Below are positions 1-8,066 of a stretch of DNA of 64,000 bases, one piece after another (positions within the stretch are counted from its first letter, which is position 1; every line of letters begins with the position of its first letter). Source of the stretch: Pontibacter anaerobius (GTDB lineage Bacteria > Bacteroidota > Bacteroidia > Cytophagales > Hymenobacteraceae); NCBI RefSeq assembly GCF_026241195.1, contig NZ_JAPFQO010000010.1, positions 124,001 through 188,000 on the forward strand. Reading direction: 5' to 3'. The translations under genes and the position numbers were made by a program. The notes below the pieces were generated by a model. That model did no database searches and had not been told where the DNA came from. It saw only the letters and a program-made list of their open reading frames with translations.

Positions 1-243
1 CTCCGCCTCCTTTACAAACCGTGACATTTTAGGCCCGAACAGGTCGAGGCCCAGCAGCACAGCCGGGTCGTGGCCCTGCTGCTTGTAGGCTGTGCCTACC
101 ACGGCGCGTTCGGCATCATCAAAAATAGGAAAAGACTGTGCCGATGGAATATGGCCCACCTCGTACTCTTTGGGTGCGCGCACATCCAGCACGGGCAACT
201 GTTCCGCTTTCCGCAGAAATTCTTCTATGGTAATGCTGTTCAT
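1..243 (-). CDS. selU: tRNA 2-selenouridine synthase, N-terminal part (partial)
   Basis: Reading leftward from an ATG at 243 gives 81 residues with no stop before the window edge, so the 3' part is missing. The start is a rhodanese domain: LDVRAP at residues 19-24, GHIPSA at 30-35 and ERAVVGTAYKQQG at about 45-57. GLDLFGPKM at 65-73 is typical of SelU/MnmH. The family exchanges sulfur for selenium in 2-thiouridine at the tRNA wobble position; its catalytic cysteine would lie further along, outside the window. The start is only three bases beyond the pdxJ stop, so the two are probably co-transcribed. Family assignment is confident; activity cannot be judged from this fragment. Confidence 0.85.
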   Translation of the reverse strand, partial: MNSITIEEFLRKAEQLPVLDVRAPKEYEVGHIPSAQSFPIFDDAERAVVGTAYKQQGHDPAVLLGLDLFGPKMSRFVKEAE

Positions 244-246
244 GGC

Positions 247-960
247 TTACTTTAGCTGGCGCAGGTAGAGCTGTATGGTGTTTTCCAGGCCAAAGTACAG
301 CGCGTCGCAGATCAGGGCGTGGCCGATACTTACTTCCAGTAATCCCGGCAGGGTGTCGTGCAGGTACTTCAGGTTGTCCAGGTCCAGGTCGTGGCCGGCG
401 TTCAGGCCGATGCCGTATTTCTGCGCTTTTTTTGCGGCGGCTAAGTATGGCGCGATGGCCTGCTCCCGGTTCTGGTGATAGCCGCTGGCATAGGCCTCGG
501 TATACAGCTCCACGCGGTCTGTGCCCACCAGGGCTGCGCCTTCTATCATTCTCTCGTCAGGATCAACAAAGATGGACGTTCGGATGCCCAGTTCCTTCAG
601 CTCCGCAATCACATCCGTCAGAAAATCTTTGTGTCGGATGGTGTCCCAGCCGGCGTTGGAGGTGATGGCATCGGGGGCGTCTGGTACCAGGGTAGCCTGC
701 TCGGGGCGCACCTCTTTTACCAGCTTCAGGAACTCCGGCGTAGGATTGCCCTCGATGTTGAACTCCGTGGTTACGATCTCCTTCAGGTCATACACATCCT
801 GATAGCGGATGTGGCGCTCGTCGGGGCGCGGGTGCACGGTAATGCCCTCCGCACCGAAACGCTCGCAGTCTTTGGCCGCCTGCACAACATTTGGCCTGTC
901 GCCGCCGCGGGCGTTCCGCAGCGTGGCTATTTTGTTTATATTTACACTCAGTTTCGTCAT
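247..960 (-). CDS. pdxJ: Pyridoxine 5'-phosphate synthase
   Basis: A 237-residue TIM-barrel protein of normal family length. It condenses 1-deoxyxylulose 5-phosphate with 3-amino-2-oxopropyl phosphate in the last ring-forming step of de novo vitamin B6 synthesis in the cytosol. The N-terminal strand [15 protein letters not shown] (6-20), HPRPDERH with H43, R45 and H50, E70 in FNIEG, NAGHDL (H190) and the phosphate-binding SIGHAL (about 211-216) are all present. Nothing looks missing. It is upstream of selU with a 3-base gap, and both are divergent from the yqeY-like gene at 1139, so the 961-1138 interval should hold promoters for both directions. Confidence 0.97.
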   Translation of the reverse strand: MTKLSVNINKIATLRNARGGDRPNVVQAAKDCERFGAEGITVHPRPDERHIRYQDVYDLKEIVTTEFNIEGNPTPEFLKLVKEVRPEQATLVPDAPDAITSNAGWDTIRHKDFLTDVIAELKELGIRTSIFVDPDERMIEGAALVGTDRVELYTEAYASGYHQNREQAIAPYLAAAKKAQKYGIGLNAGHDLDLDNLKYLHDTLPGLLEVSIGHALICDALYFGLENTIQLYLRQLK

Positions 961-1138
961 GGCTCTGGTTTTCGGGCCGTAGTAGCCCTATGGTCATCTT
1001 ACGTAAATAGAATGACTAAATTAGTGGAATTTTGTTTAAGATGACAGCCACTTGCAGCAGCCATAGGCGCGTATAAAAAAGCGCAAGCCACGTAAGCAAT
1101 AGCACCTCAACCATATAAAAGCATAAAGACTGAAAACT

Positions 1139-1600
1139 ATGACTCTAAAACAACGCATTGATGCCGACATTAAACAAGCCATGTTGGCCAAAGATAAGGG
1201 CCGTTTGCAGGCACTCAGAAGTATAAAATCGCTGATCATGCTGGCCGAAACGGAAAAGGGCGGTACTGAAGGTATCGGCCAGGATACTGAAATGAAGCTC
1301 CTGACCAAAGCGGCCAAGCAGCGCCGCGAGTCTGCGGAACTGTATGCCAAGCAGGGCCGCACTGACCTGGAGCAGATTGAGTTGGCGGAGCTATCCGTGA
1401 TAGAGGAGTACCTGCCAAAGCAGCTGGACGAGGGCGACCTGCGCACCCGCCTGGTGGAGATCATTCAGCGTGTGGGCGCCACCGGACCATCAGACATGGG
1501 CAAGGTAATGGGCGTGGCTACGAAAGAGCTGGCTGGCCAGGCCGACGGCCGTGCCATTTCGCAGACCGTGGGCGACTTGCTGAGCAATACTGATTTTTAA
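1139..1600 (+). CDS. GatB/YqeY domain-containing protein
   Basis: A 153-residue cytosolic protein made of the YqeY domain, the helical domain also found at the C-terminus of the GatB amidotransferase subunit. It opens with TLKQRIDADIKQAMLAKDK, has an ELYAKQGRTDLEQIE region and a central EEYLPKQL segment, and ends with the usual GxxMGxVMG-type helix (DMGKVMGVATKEL). Stand-alone YqeY proteins are thought to bind tRNA or act in transamidation, but their role is not established. ATG 1139 follows an AT-rich leader with no Shine-Dalgarno sequence, as usual in Bacteroidota. The RSIKSL stretch carries the AAGTATA motif (1219). Confidence 0.93.
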   Translation: MTLKQRIDADIKQAMLAKDKGRLQALRSIKSLIMLAETEKGGTEGIGQDTEMKLLTKAAKQRRESAELYAKQGRTDLEQIELAELSVIEEYLPKQLDEGDLRTRLVEIIQRVGATGPSDMGKVMGVATKELAGQADGRAISQTVGDLLSNTDF

Positions 1601-1612
1601 AGTATAAATTTG

Positions 1613-1651
1613 CAGCTGTTGCCGCTGATTTTTCCGCGGCGGCAACAGCTG
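1613..1651. other. Strong hairpin after yqeY
   Basis: A perfect 13-bp stem (CAGCTGTTGCCGC at 1613-1625 pairing with 1639-1651) has a 13-base loop that itself holds five Ts. It sits just after the yqeY stop, where a terminator would be, but no T-run follows the right arm. It could be a terminator of reduced strength, an mRNA 3' end stabiliser or a processing site between yqeY and cvpA. Confidence 0.6.
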
Positions 1652-1727
1652 TAGCTTGCGTGCAAAGTATGGCTTTGCTATACTTGAGAAGTATAAAGTG
1701 CTGCTACTTCCACCCTTTTTATAGATT

Positions 1728-2246
1728 ATGAGTACGTTTGATTTTTTCCTGGCTATCCCGATTGCCTATGGTGCCTTTATGGGCTTCCGGAAAGGGCTGC
1801 TGCTGGAGCTGGTGTCGTTGGTGGCGCTGGTGCTGGCCATACTTGGTGGCCTTAAATTGCTGGACACAGCCCTGCCCCTGATGGCGGGCTTTATCGGCGA
1901 TGCGCATGGGCTGCTGCCCTATGTTACCTTCCTGGTGGTGTTCGTGGGCATTATCCTGCTGATTCACCTGGGCGGCCTGCTGCTCAAGAAGGTGATCGAC
2001 TTTACGCCCTTTGGCCTGTTTGATAATGTGCTGGGAAGTATACTGGGTGCTCTGAAGTGGTGCCTGGCCCTGAGCCTGCTGCTCTACGTGTCGGATATGG
2101 CAGGCATTAGCGTATCCAAAGATACAGCCGATGCCTCGATGGTGTACCCGGTGGTGCTCAAAACAACGCCCTACGCCCTCGACATCCTAAGCTACGTGCT
2201 CCCGTTCATCAAAGCGCTCATCACATCGCTCAGGCAACACTTTTAG
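1728..2246 (+). CDS. CvpA family inner-membrane protein
   Basis: A 172-residue membrane protein with four hydrophobic segments, roughly residues 5-20, 24-45, 62-85 and 100-122, and a conserved GFRKG turn after the first. This is the CvpA arrangement. In enterobacteria CvpA was found through colicin V production and is now linked to envelope stress and bile resistance; its biochemical role is not settled. Length matches the family. A hairpin and several AAGTATA copies lie between it and the yqeY-like gene, so a separate promoter is possible. Confidence 0.9.
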   Translation: MSTFDFFLAIPIAYGAFMGFRKGLLLELVSLVALVLAILGGLKLLDTALPLMAGFIGDAHGLLPYVTFLVVFVGIILLIHLGGLLLKKVIDFTPFGLFDNVLGSILGALKWCLALSLLLYVSDMAGISVSKDTADASMVYPVVLKTTPYALDILSYVLPFIKALITSLRQHF

Positions 2247-2264
2247 GAGTTTAGGAGTTGGGGC

Positions 2265-2404
2265 GTTAGAGCATTTGGGAGTTAACCATGTAAAGTATAA
2301 GTGTTTGTTTCAACTTACCGGTAAATGAGTTTTGGGAGCCACTGCAGCAAAGTATGACCACCATACTAAGTAATCCCGATTCCCCACTTCCCAAACTCTC
2401 TAAC
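2265..2404. repeat. Inverted repeat flanking the cvpA-pabA gap
   Basis: The arm GTTAGAGCATTTGGG (2265-2279) is the inverse, at 13 of 15 positions, of CCCAAACTCTCTAAC (2390-2404). The pair brackets about 110 bp that contains one AAGTATA, one AAGTATG and no gene. Runs such as ctaactctata and ttaggagttt are common in intergenic DNA of this phylum. It is probably a small non-coding repeat unit; no function can be assigned. Confidence 0.5.
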
Positions 2405-2425
2405 TCTATAAGTCTATAACTTCCC

Positions 2426-3007
2426 ATGCTTCTCCTGCTCGATAACTTCGACTCCTTTACCTACAACCTGGTGGACTACTTCGGTAGGTTGGGGGTGGAG
2501 GTGCAGGTGGTGCGCAACAATGTGCCGCTGCAGGAGCTGCAGCAACTGCCCATAGAGGCAGTGGTGCTGTCGCCGGGGCCGGGGGCGCCGCAAAGTGCCG
2601 GCAGTATGATGGACGTGATCAGCCATTACCATAGCCGCGTGCCCATGCTGGGAATTTGCCTGGGGCACCAGGCGCTGGGCGAGTTTTTCGGGGCGAAGTT
2701 GGAGAAGGGGCTGCGGCCGATGCACGGCAAAATATCAGAGATCACTTGTGAAGAAGATCCGATCTTTGAAGGCTTGCCGGCAAGTATGCCCGTGGTGCGC
2801 TATCACTCGCTGGTGCTGCGCCACACCCCCGAAAGTATAAAACCACTGGCGCACACGCAGGAGGGCGAGCTGATGGCATTCCGGCACAAAGAGCTGCCGC
2901 TGTACGCGCTGCAGTTCCACCCGGAGGCTGCGCTCACTACTTATGGCTTGCAGATGCTCCAAAATTGGGTTAGTATTGCTAATATTGCGCATGCATCAGG
3001 CCATTAA
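2426..3007 (+). CDS. pabA: Aminodeoxychorismate/anthranilate synthase glutaminase subunit
   Basis: A 193-residue class I glutamine amidotransferase. It releases ammonia from glutamine for a chorismate-using partner (PabB for folate or TrpE for tryptophan). The triad is complete: C78 in GICLGHQALGE, H165 and E167 in FHPEA. The opening LLLDNFDSFTYNLVDYFG and the SPGPGAP loop (49-54) are diagnostic of the PabA/TrpG branch. No partner gene lies nearby and there is no trp cluster, so PabA, TrpG or a shared subunit are all possible; the symbol is the less certain part of this call. Confidence 0.9.
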   Translation: MLLLLDNFDSFTYNLVDYFGRLGVEVQVVRNNVPLQELQQLPIEAVVLSPGPGAPQSAGSMMDVISHYHSRVPMLGICLGHQALGEFFGAKLEKGLRPMHGKISEITCEEDPIFEGLPASMPVVRYHSLVLRHTPESIKPLAHTQEGELMAFRHKELPLYALQFHPEAALTTYGLQMLQNWVSIANIAHASGH

Positions 3008-3016
3008 GGCTTAGAG

Positions 3017-3122
3017 CTTGTTTATACTTGGGCAAAGGCGGCAAGGCAGACAGGGTTCTGTTGCTGGTTAAAGCAGGTACAGGTTCCGGAAACCGGCTTC
3101 TGCTGCAGAAAGTATAAACAAG
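3017..3122. repeat. Inverted pair of the AAGTATA motif
   Basis: CTTGTTTATACTT (3017-3029) is the exact inverse of AAGTATAAACAAG (3110-3122), so two motif copies face each other across 80 bp. The pair lies between pabA and the hydrolase gene and could form a long cruciform or RNA stem. The space between is GC-rich with a small GGTTCCGGAAACC dyad. Confidence 0.6.
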
Positions 3123-3159
3123 TGCTGAATACAGGTTTCTTTTATAAAGTTTTCGATTC

Positions 3160-3936
3160 ATGGATTTACAAGTCAGACAAGAAGGAGAATATCAGTATAT
3201 TGATGAGGGAGAAGGAGAAGTACTGCTGCTGCTGCACGGGCTTTTCGGGGCGCTCAGCAACTGGAACGGCGTTGTAGACCATTTCTCGAAAAACTATCGC
3301 GTTGTAATTCCACTGATGCCCATCTACGAAATGGCACTGCACAAGGCTGGCGTGCCGGGGCTGGTAAATTTTGTGGAAGGCTTCGTGAAGTTTAAGAAGC
3401 TCAATAACCTTACATTACTGGGTAATTCCCTGGGTGGCCACGTGGGGCTGGTGTATACCCTGAACAACCCGACAATGGTAAAGCGCCTGGTGCTAACGGG
3501 CAGCTCCGGCCTTTTCGAGGACTCTATGGGCGGCTCGTTCCCGAAGCGCGGTAACTACGAGTATGTGGAGGAGCGTGTAGGCTATACGTTCTACAACCCC
3601 AAAACGGCCACCAAAGAGCTGGTAGACGAGGTGTTCGCCATCACGAACAGCAATGCCAAGTGTCTGCGTATTATCGCCATCGCCAAATCGGCGCAGCGGC
3701 ATAATATGGCCAAGGATATCACAAACATTAAGGTGCCTACGTTGTTAATCTGGGGACTGAACGACACGATCACCCCGCCGCTGGTGGCCTATGAGTTTAA
3801 CAGGCTCATCGATAACTCCGATTTATACTTTATAGATAAGTGTGGGCACGCCCCTATGATGGAACATCCGGAGAAGTTTAACAGTATCTTAGAGAAATAT
3901 TTAGAAAGAACACCCATAACCGCCTCATCCGTATGA
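3160..3936 (+). CDS. Alpha/beta-fold hydrolase
   Basis: A 258-residue cytosolic hydrolase. The oxyanion strand is LLLLHGLFGALSNW (22-35). The triad is visible: S90 in the elbow GNSLGG, D202 in WGLNDTITPP and H230 in CGHAPMMEHP. Its substrate cannot be told from sequence. The last four bases overlap the next start (ATGA), and the CBS, BamA-like and NAD kinase genes follow without gaps, so it is probably the first gene of a translationally coupled four-gene unit. The GLFGALSNW and IPLMPIYEM stretches suggest a distinct Bacteroidota subfamily; this is a judgement from recall, not a search. Confidence 0.9.
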   Translation: MDLQVRQEGEYQYIDEGEGEVLLLLHGLFGALSNWNGVVDHFSKNYRVVIPLMPIYEMALHKAGVPGLVNFVEGFVKFKKLNNLTLLGNSLGGHVGLVYTLNNPTMVKRLVLTGSSGLFEDSMGGSFPKRGNYEYVEERVGYTFYNPKTATKELVDEVFAITNSNAKCLRIIAIAKSAQRHNMAKDITNIKVPTLLIWGLNDTITPPLVAYEFNRLIDNSDLYFIDKCGHAPMMEHPEKFNSILEKYLERTPITASSV

Positions 3937-4598
3937 TCGCAGAAGAACTCATCAACCAAATGATTCCGCCGCTGAAGCTCTACGACACTGTAGACAAGGC
4001 GCTGCGATGGATGGATGAGTTCCGCGTAAACGAGCTGCCGGTGGTAAGCAACCGCAAGTACATGGGCCTGGCTACCGAGCTGAGCCTGATCGAGCTGCCT
4101 GACCGCACCCGCCAACTCAAGGACCTGGAGCTGGAGTTTCAGGATGTGCACGTGCAGGGAAATCAGCACTTCTACGATGTGATGGAGGCCGCCATCAAAA
4201 ACAAGATACAGGTAGTGGCCGTGCTAGACGAGGAGCAGGATTACATGGGCGTGATCACTATAAACGATACCTTGGCAGCCTTTGGGCAGATGTCGGCCTT
4301 GCAGGGCTCGGGAAGTATACTGGTGCTCTCCATGCCCGAGCGCGACTACTCTTTGGCCCAGATCAGCCGTTTGATAGAGGAGGAGAACACCAAGATACTG
4401 AGCGCCTACGTGTCGCCGGACGAGCTGGACCCTTACAAGATCAAACTCACGCTGAAGCTGAACACCACCGACCTCAGCCGCATCATTGCCACGCTGGAGC
4501 GCTTCGAGTACCGCATCACCGCCCAGTTTAACGACAATACCGAGTACGACGTGGGCCGCGATCGCCTCGATATGCTCTTTAAGTACCTCGATATTTAA
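3933..4598 (+). CDS. CBS domain-containing protein
   Basis: A 221-residue protein with two CBS repeats in about the first 120 residues (MIPPLKLYDTVDKALRWMDEFRVNELPVV, then DVMEAAIKNKIQVVAVLDEEQDYMGVIT). It has an ACT-like C-terminal half, with SILVLSMPERDYSLAQISRLIEEE beginning near 128. CBS pairs usually bind adenine nucleotides and ACT folds bind small regulators, so a sensor or regulator role is likely. It overlaps the hydrolase by four bases and its TAA shares a base with the next ATG. NAD kinase two genes on is a plausible functional partner, but that is inference. Confidence 0.9.
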   Translation: MIAEELINQMIPPLKLYDTVDKALRWMDEFRVNELPVVSNRKYMGLATELSLIELPDRTRQLKDLELEFQDVHVQGNQHFYDVMEAAIKNKIQVVAVLDEEQDYMGVITINDTLAAFGQMSALQGSGSILVLSMPERDYSLAQISRLIEEENTKILSAYVSPDELDPYKIKLTLKLNTTDLSRIIATLERFEYRITAQFNDNTEYDVGRDRLDMLFKYLDI

Positions 4599-5998
4599 TG
4601 CTTGCGCCAATGCCGCTGCGAGCTTTCCTACTCATACTTATACTTTTAACCGGAGCCGCAACGTTTGCCAATCCTTGCGCTGTGCCTGCCGTGGTTGTGT
4701 CCGATATCAGCCTAACGGGCAACGAAACCACCAAAAGCCAGGTAATGCTGCGGGAACTCACTTTTGCCCCCGGCGATACCATACTTGCCGAAGACCTGGA
4801 GCCACTGCTGCAGGAGAACCAGAAACGTCTGTTTAACCTCCGCCTGTTCCACCATGTAAACTATACTTATACTTGTGCCGATGGACAGGTGCTGGTAAAG
4901 TATGAGGTACAGGAACGCTTCTACCTATATCCCATTCCCATCTTTGATTTTGCCGACCGTAATTTTAACGCCTGGTTGGAAAAGAAGGATTGGAGCCGCA
5001 TAGACTATGGGCTTAACCTGATTCGGCGCAACTTCAGGGGCCGAAATGAGGAGGTGCGCGTGCGGGTGCAACGGGGCTTTAACAAGCGGCTGGAGCTGGC
5101 GTACCGCATTCCGTATATATGGCGCAAGTATAATTTGGGGGCCGATTTCTCGGTGGCTGATTACCGCAGCCGTACCATCAGTTATACTAACCTAAACAAC
5201 AAGCAGCGCTTTTTTGAGCAGGAAAACGGGATGCCCATCAAAAGAAGTGCTGTGTCGGCGTCGCTGGTGCACCGGCAAAACGTGCAGCGGCAGGCGGGCT
5301 TTAGGCTCTCCTACTTTAATGAAGACGTTTCCGACTCTGTAACTTTTCTTAATCCGGAGTATTACCGCGATGCACAGCAGGAGCGGCAGTATCTGCGGCT
5401 GGAGTTGTATAAGGTCATCAACCTCCGTAATAACTTTGCTTACCCCACGGCGGGGAGCTATTTTGAGGCAGGGGTGTCACAGACGCTGTTCCTAGAGAAC
5501 TCTGGCTCACCCTTCACCACCATGAGGGCCAAGTATGTGCAGTATGTGCCGCTCAGTGCAAAGTATACTTATATGGCAGGGGCTGAAGGGCAGCTGCGGC
5601 TGGCGGGAGAGCATGCCTTTGCCGACAATGTTGCGTTGGGCTATAGGTCTTACGTGCGGGGCTACGAGCTATACGTGGTGGGTGGGCAGCATTACGGGCT
5701 TTTTAAACAAGGACTGACGCGGCAAGTGCTGGATATTCAAAGTATAAAGCTTACATTTATAGATAATCCGAAGTTCAATAGTATCCCGCTGGCGATGTAC
5801 CTCAATGCTTTTACAGACGCCGGGTATGTGGTGGATGACGTTTTTGAGAAACAGAATCCGCTCACAAACCGCCTGCTGCTGGGTACCGGCCTTGGATTGC
5901 ATGCGGTGACTTTCTACGATATTGTGCTGCGGCTGGAGTATACTTTAAACCGGGAGGGAGACAAAGGATTGTACTTTAGCGCAAGAATTCCTTTTTAA
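4598..5998 (+). CDS. BamA/TamA-like outer-membrane protein (short form)
   Basis: 466 residues: a signal peptide (hydrophobic about 6-24, ending TFANP), one POTRA-like region (VSDISLTGNETTKSQVMLRELTFAPGDT, about 32-60) and a barrel rich in alternating aromatic strands that ends on phenylalanine (SARIPF), the usual terminal signal for outer-membrane barrels. It is much shorter than the 842-residue BamA at 9.6 kb and lacks multiple POTRA repeats. It may therefore be a phospholipase-, TamA- or TpsB-like exporter rather than the general assembly factor. Start and stop overlap or abut both neighbours, so it belongs to the hydrolase-CBS-nadK unit. Confidence 0.85.
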   Translation: MLAPMPLRAFLLILILLTGAATFANPCAVPAVVVSDISLTGNETTKSQVMLRELTFAPGDTILAEDLEPLLQENQKRLFNLRLFHHVNYTYTCADGQVLVKYEVQERFYLYPIPIFDFADRNFNAWLEKKDWSRIDYGLNLIRRNFRGRNEEVRVRVQRGFNKRLELAYRIPYIWRKYNLGADFSVADYRSRTISYTNLNNKQRFFEQENGMPIKRSAVSASLVHRQNVQRQAGFRLSYFNEDVSDSVTFLNPEYYRDAQQERQYLRLELYKVINLRNNFAYPTAGSYFEAGVSQTLFLENSGSPFTTMRAKYVQYVPLSAKYTYMAGAEGQLRLAGEHAFADNVALGYRSYVRGYELYVVGGQHYGLFKQGLTRQVLDIQSIKLTFIDNPKFNSIPLAMYLNAFTDAGYVVDDVFEKQNPLTNRLLLGTGLGLHAVTFYDIVLRLEYTLNREGDKGLYFSARIPF

Positions 5999-6008
5999 TA
6001 CGATCACG

Positions 6009-6896
6009 ATGAAGATAGCCATACTTGGTAAACCCTTTACCGACGATATTGCGCCATTTATTCAGGCGCTCTTCGATGAGCTACAGCGGCGAAAGGCGCA
6101 GCTGTGCCTGGTGGAGCATTTTGAACTATACCTTAAAAATACTATAAACCTGCCTACGGGCATAGAGACTTTCAGGCGCGGCGATAAATTGGATGGTGTG
6201 GATGTAGTGCTGAGTGTTGGCGGCGATGGTACGCTGCTGGATACGGTTACCTACGTGGGGGCACAGCAGGTGCCTATACTTGGTATCAATACCGGCCGCC
6301 TCGGTTTTCTGGCTACCATACCTTATGATAGTATAAACCTCGCCATAGATGCATTGTACAAAGGCCATTATACGTTGGATGATCGTGCGCTCATTCGGGT
6401 AGATTCTGATCAGGAGGTTTTTAGCGGCATTAACTTCGGCCTGAATGAGTTTAGCGTACTAAAGCGTGATACCTCATCCATGATAGTCGTGCACACGTAT
6501 ATAGATGGTGAATATTTGAACTCATACTGGGGTGATGGCCTCGTAGTAGCCACGCCTACTGGATCAACGGGGTACTCGCTTAGCTGCGGGGGGCCACTGG
6601 TGCTGCCACAGACTAACAATTTTGTCATTTCGCCCGTATGTCCGCATAACCTTAACGTGCGGCCAATGATTGTGTCTGACCGCAGCGTTATCTCATTTGA
6701 GGTAGAAGGCCGCAGCAGCAGTTATCTTGCTGCCCTGGATTCCAGGTCTACATCAGTGGATATGAGCGTGCAGTTGGCGGTGCGGAGAGAGGCTTTTGTG
6801 GCCAGGCTGGTAAAGCTTCACCATGTTAATTTCCTGTCGACACTCCGCAGCAAGCTTAACTGGGGGCTTGACAAACGCAATACGCTTATAAAATAA
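6009..6896 (+). CDS. nadK: NAD kinase
   Basis: A 295-residue ATP-NAD kinase making NADP in the cytosol. GGDGTLL at 71-77 is the catalytic/ATP motif. LNEFSVLKRDTSSM (about 145-158) and ATPTGSTGYSLSCGGP (about 181-196) are the NAD-binding and phosphate-loop segments, all intact, and the length is normal. It follows the BamA-like gene by 10 bp. Its first codons MKIAILGKP use ATA-CTT for Ile-Leu, one of many AAGTATR copies. A 15-bp AT-only inverted repeat overlaps the stop codon. Confidence 0.97.
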   Translation: MKIAILGKPFTDDIAPFIQALFDELQRRKAQLCLVEHFELYLKNTINLPTGIETFRRGDKLDGVDVVLSVGGDGTLLDTVTYVGAQQVPILGINTGRLGFLATIPYDSINLAIDALYKGHYTLDDRALIRVDSDQEVFSGINFGLNEFSVLKRDTSSMIVVHTYIDGEYLNSYWGDGLVVATPTGSTGYSLSCGGPLVLPQTNNFVISPVCPHNLNVRPMIVSDRSVISFEVEGRSSSYLAALDSRSTSVDMSVQLAVRREAFVARLVKLHHVNFLSTLRSKLNWGLDKRNTLIK

Positions 6897-6928
6897 TATT
6901 AAATATATGTGTTATATTATTTTATAAG
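6885..6928. terminator. AT-only inverted repeat overlapping the nadK stop
   Basis: Arms 6885-6899 and 6914-6928 are perfect 15-bp inverses made almost only of A and T, with a 14-base loop. The TAA of nadK (6894-6896) lies inside the left arm. Position suggests a transcription end or a 3' stabilising hairpin, but the lack of G and C makes the stem weak as a classical terminator. Confidence 0.5.
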
Positions 6929-6942
6929 TCAGGTATTCTGGT

Positions 6943-6950
6943 TATTTTTG
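6943..6950 (+). promoter_or_regulatory. Candidate Bacteroidota -7 element (TATTTTTG)
   Basis: TATTTTTG fits the TAnnTTTG consensus and lies 65 bp before the ATG of the beta-barrel gene at 7015. A T-rich TTTTA about 20 bp upstream could serve as the -33 region, although it is not the preferred TTG. It would drive the 7-13.5 kb envelope cluster. Confidence 0.45.
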
Positions 6951-7014
6951 GCTTCTATTAATTTAGGGAAAATACAAGTCTCGCTGATACGCTACCTTTA
7001 GATAATTCTCTGTT

Positions 7015-8019
7015 ATGAAGAAACTTTGTACTCTTGTTTTGATGCTCGGTTTGATGTTTACGATTTTCACGCCCGATGCTGAAGCGCAGCGATGGACGAA
7101 GCGTAAACAGTATGCAACCTTAGGCGTAACGCTGGGGGCCATGAACTACTTCGGCGATATCGTGCCTCAGCCAGACTTTACCAGTTTCCGCTTTAAGTCT
7201 ACAAGGCCAAGCGTAGCTGTAAGCTACACATATCGTTTTGCACCGCGTTTCTCTTATCGCGTAGGGCTTACCTGGGGGCGTATTACCGGTGATGATGCTC
7301 TGAGTGCTTCTCAGAACGAAGGCGAGAACAGAGGCCGCTTTGGTAGAAACCTTTCATTCAGGAGCGATATTAAAGAGCTGAGTGCCGTAGCTATTGTAGA
7401 CCTCTTTGAGAACCGCAGTACTTTCCAGCGCCGACCTGATTTTGTGCCTTACGGTTTCCTGGGTGTGGCTGTGATGCACCATAACCCAAAGGCTTACTAC
7501 GATGGCAACTATTACGATGCTAGCCATGGCAGACAACTAGCAGATGCAAACAATATTTCTTCTGGGTGGTATGAATTGCAACCTTTGGGTACTGAAGGGC
7601 AGTATGCTTCTGGGGGCGATTATCCAGATCCATACAAAAGAGTGCAAATTGCTATTCCATTTGGCTTGGGCGTGCGTTACAAGATCGACAGATACTGGGA
7701 CCTGAGCTTAGAGGTGGGCTGGAGAAAAACCTTTACAGATTACCTGGATGATGTAAGTACCTCTTATGCTTCTAAAGCGGATATACTTGCTGGGGGAGGC
7801 GAAAACCCTACTGCGGCAGCAATACTAGCTGACAGAAGTGCTGGCTCAGGATTTACTATTAAGGATGATGTTAGTGGTACTCCTTACTCTGTTGTGAAAG
7901 GCTATGGTGACCCAGGAAGGCAAAGAGGCGAGAAATCAGACGATGACTGGTACATCACTACAGGCTTAACTATCAACTATATATTAACTCCACGCGTCAG
8001 AAGTCCGAAGTTTAGATAA
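7015..8019 (+). CDS. DUF6089-like outer-membrane beta-barrel protein
   Basis: 334 residues with a signal peptide (MKKLCTLVLMLGLMFTIF, cleavage near EAQRW) and a small-barrel pattern: GVTLGAMNYFGDIVP, FAPRFSYRVGLTWGRI, FGLGVRYKIDRYWDLSLEVGWRKTF and a closing YITTGLTINYIL strand. Proteins of this kind precede uppS and bamA in many Bacteroidota; their job is unknown. A 263-codon relative follows at once. The extra loop near 245-290 (DDVSTSYASKADILAGGG onward) is not in the second copy. Confidence 0.8.
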   Translation: MKKLCTLVLMLGLMFTIFTPDAEAQRWTKRKQYATLGVTLGAMNYFGDIVPQPDFTSFRFKSTRPSVAVSYTYRFAPRFSYRVGLTWGRITGDDALSASQNEGENRGRFGRNLSFRSDIKELSAVAIVDLFENRSTFQRRPDFVPYGFLGVAVMHHNPKAYYDGNYYDASHGRQLADANNISSGWYELQPLGTEGQYASGGDYPDPYKRVQIAIPFGLGVRYKIDRYWDLSLEVGWRKTFTDYLDDVSTSYASKADILAGGGENPTAAAILADRSAGSGFTIKDDVSGTPYSVVKGYGDPGRQRGEKSDDDWYITTGLTINYILTPRVRSPKFR

Positions 8020-8066
8020 TAGAACGGGCAGCGGCTGCGTTGTTCAACTAAACTTTGCTCAGATAC

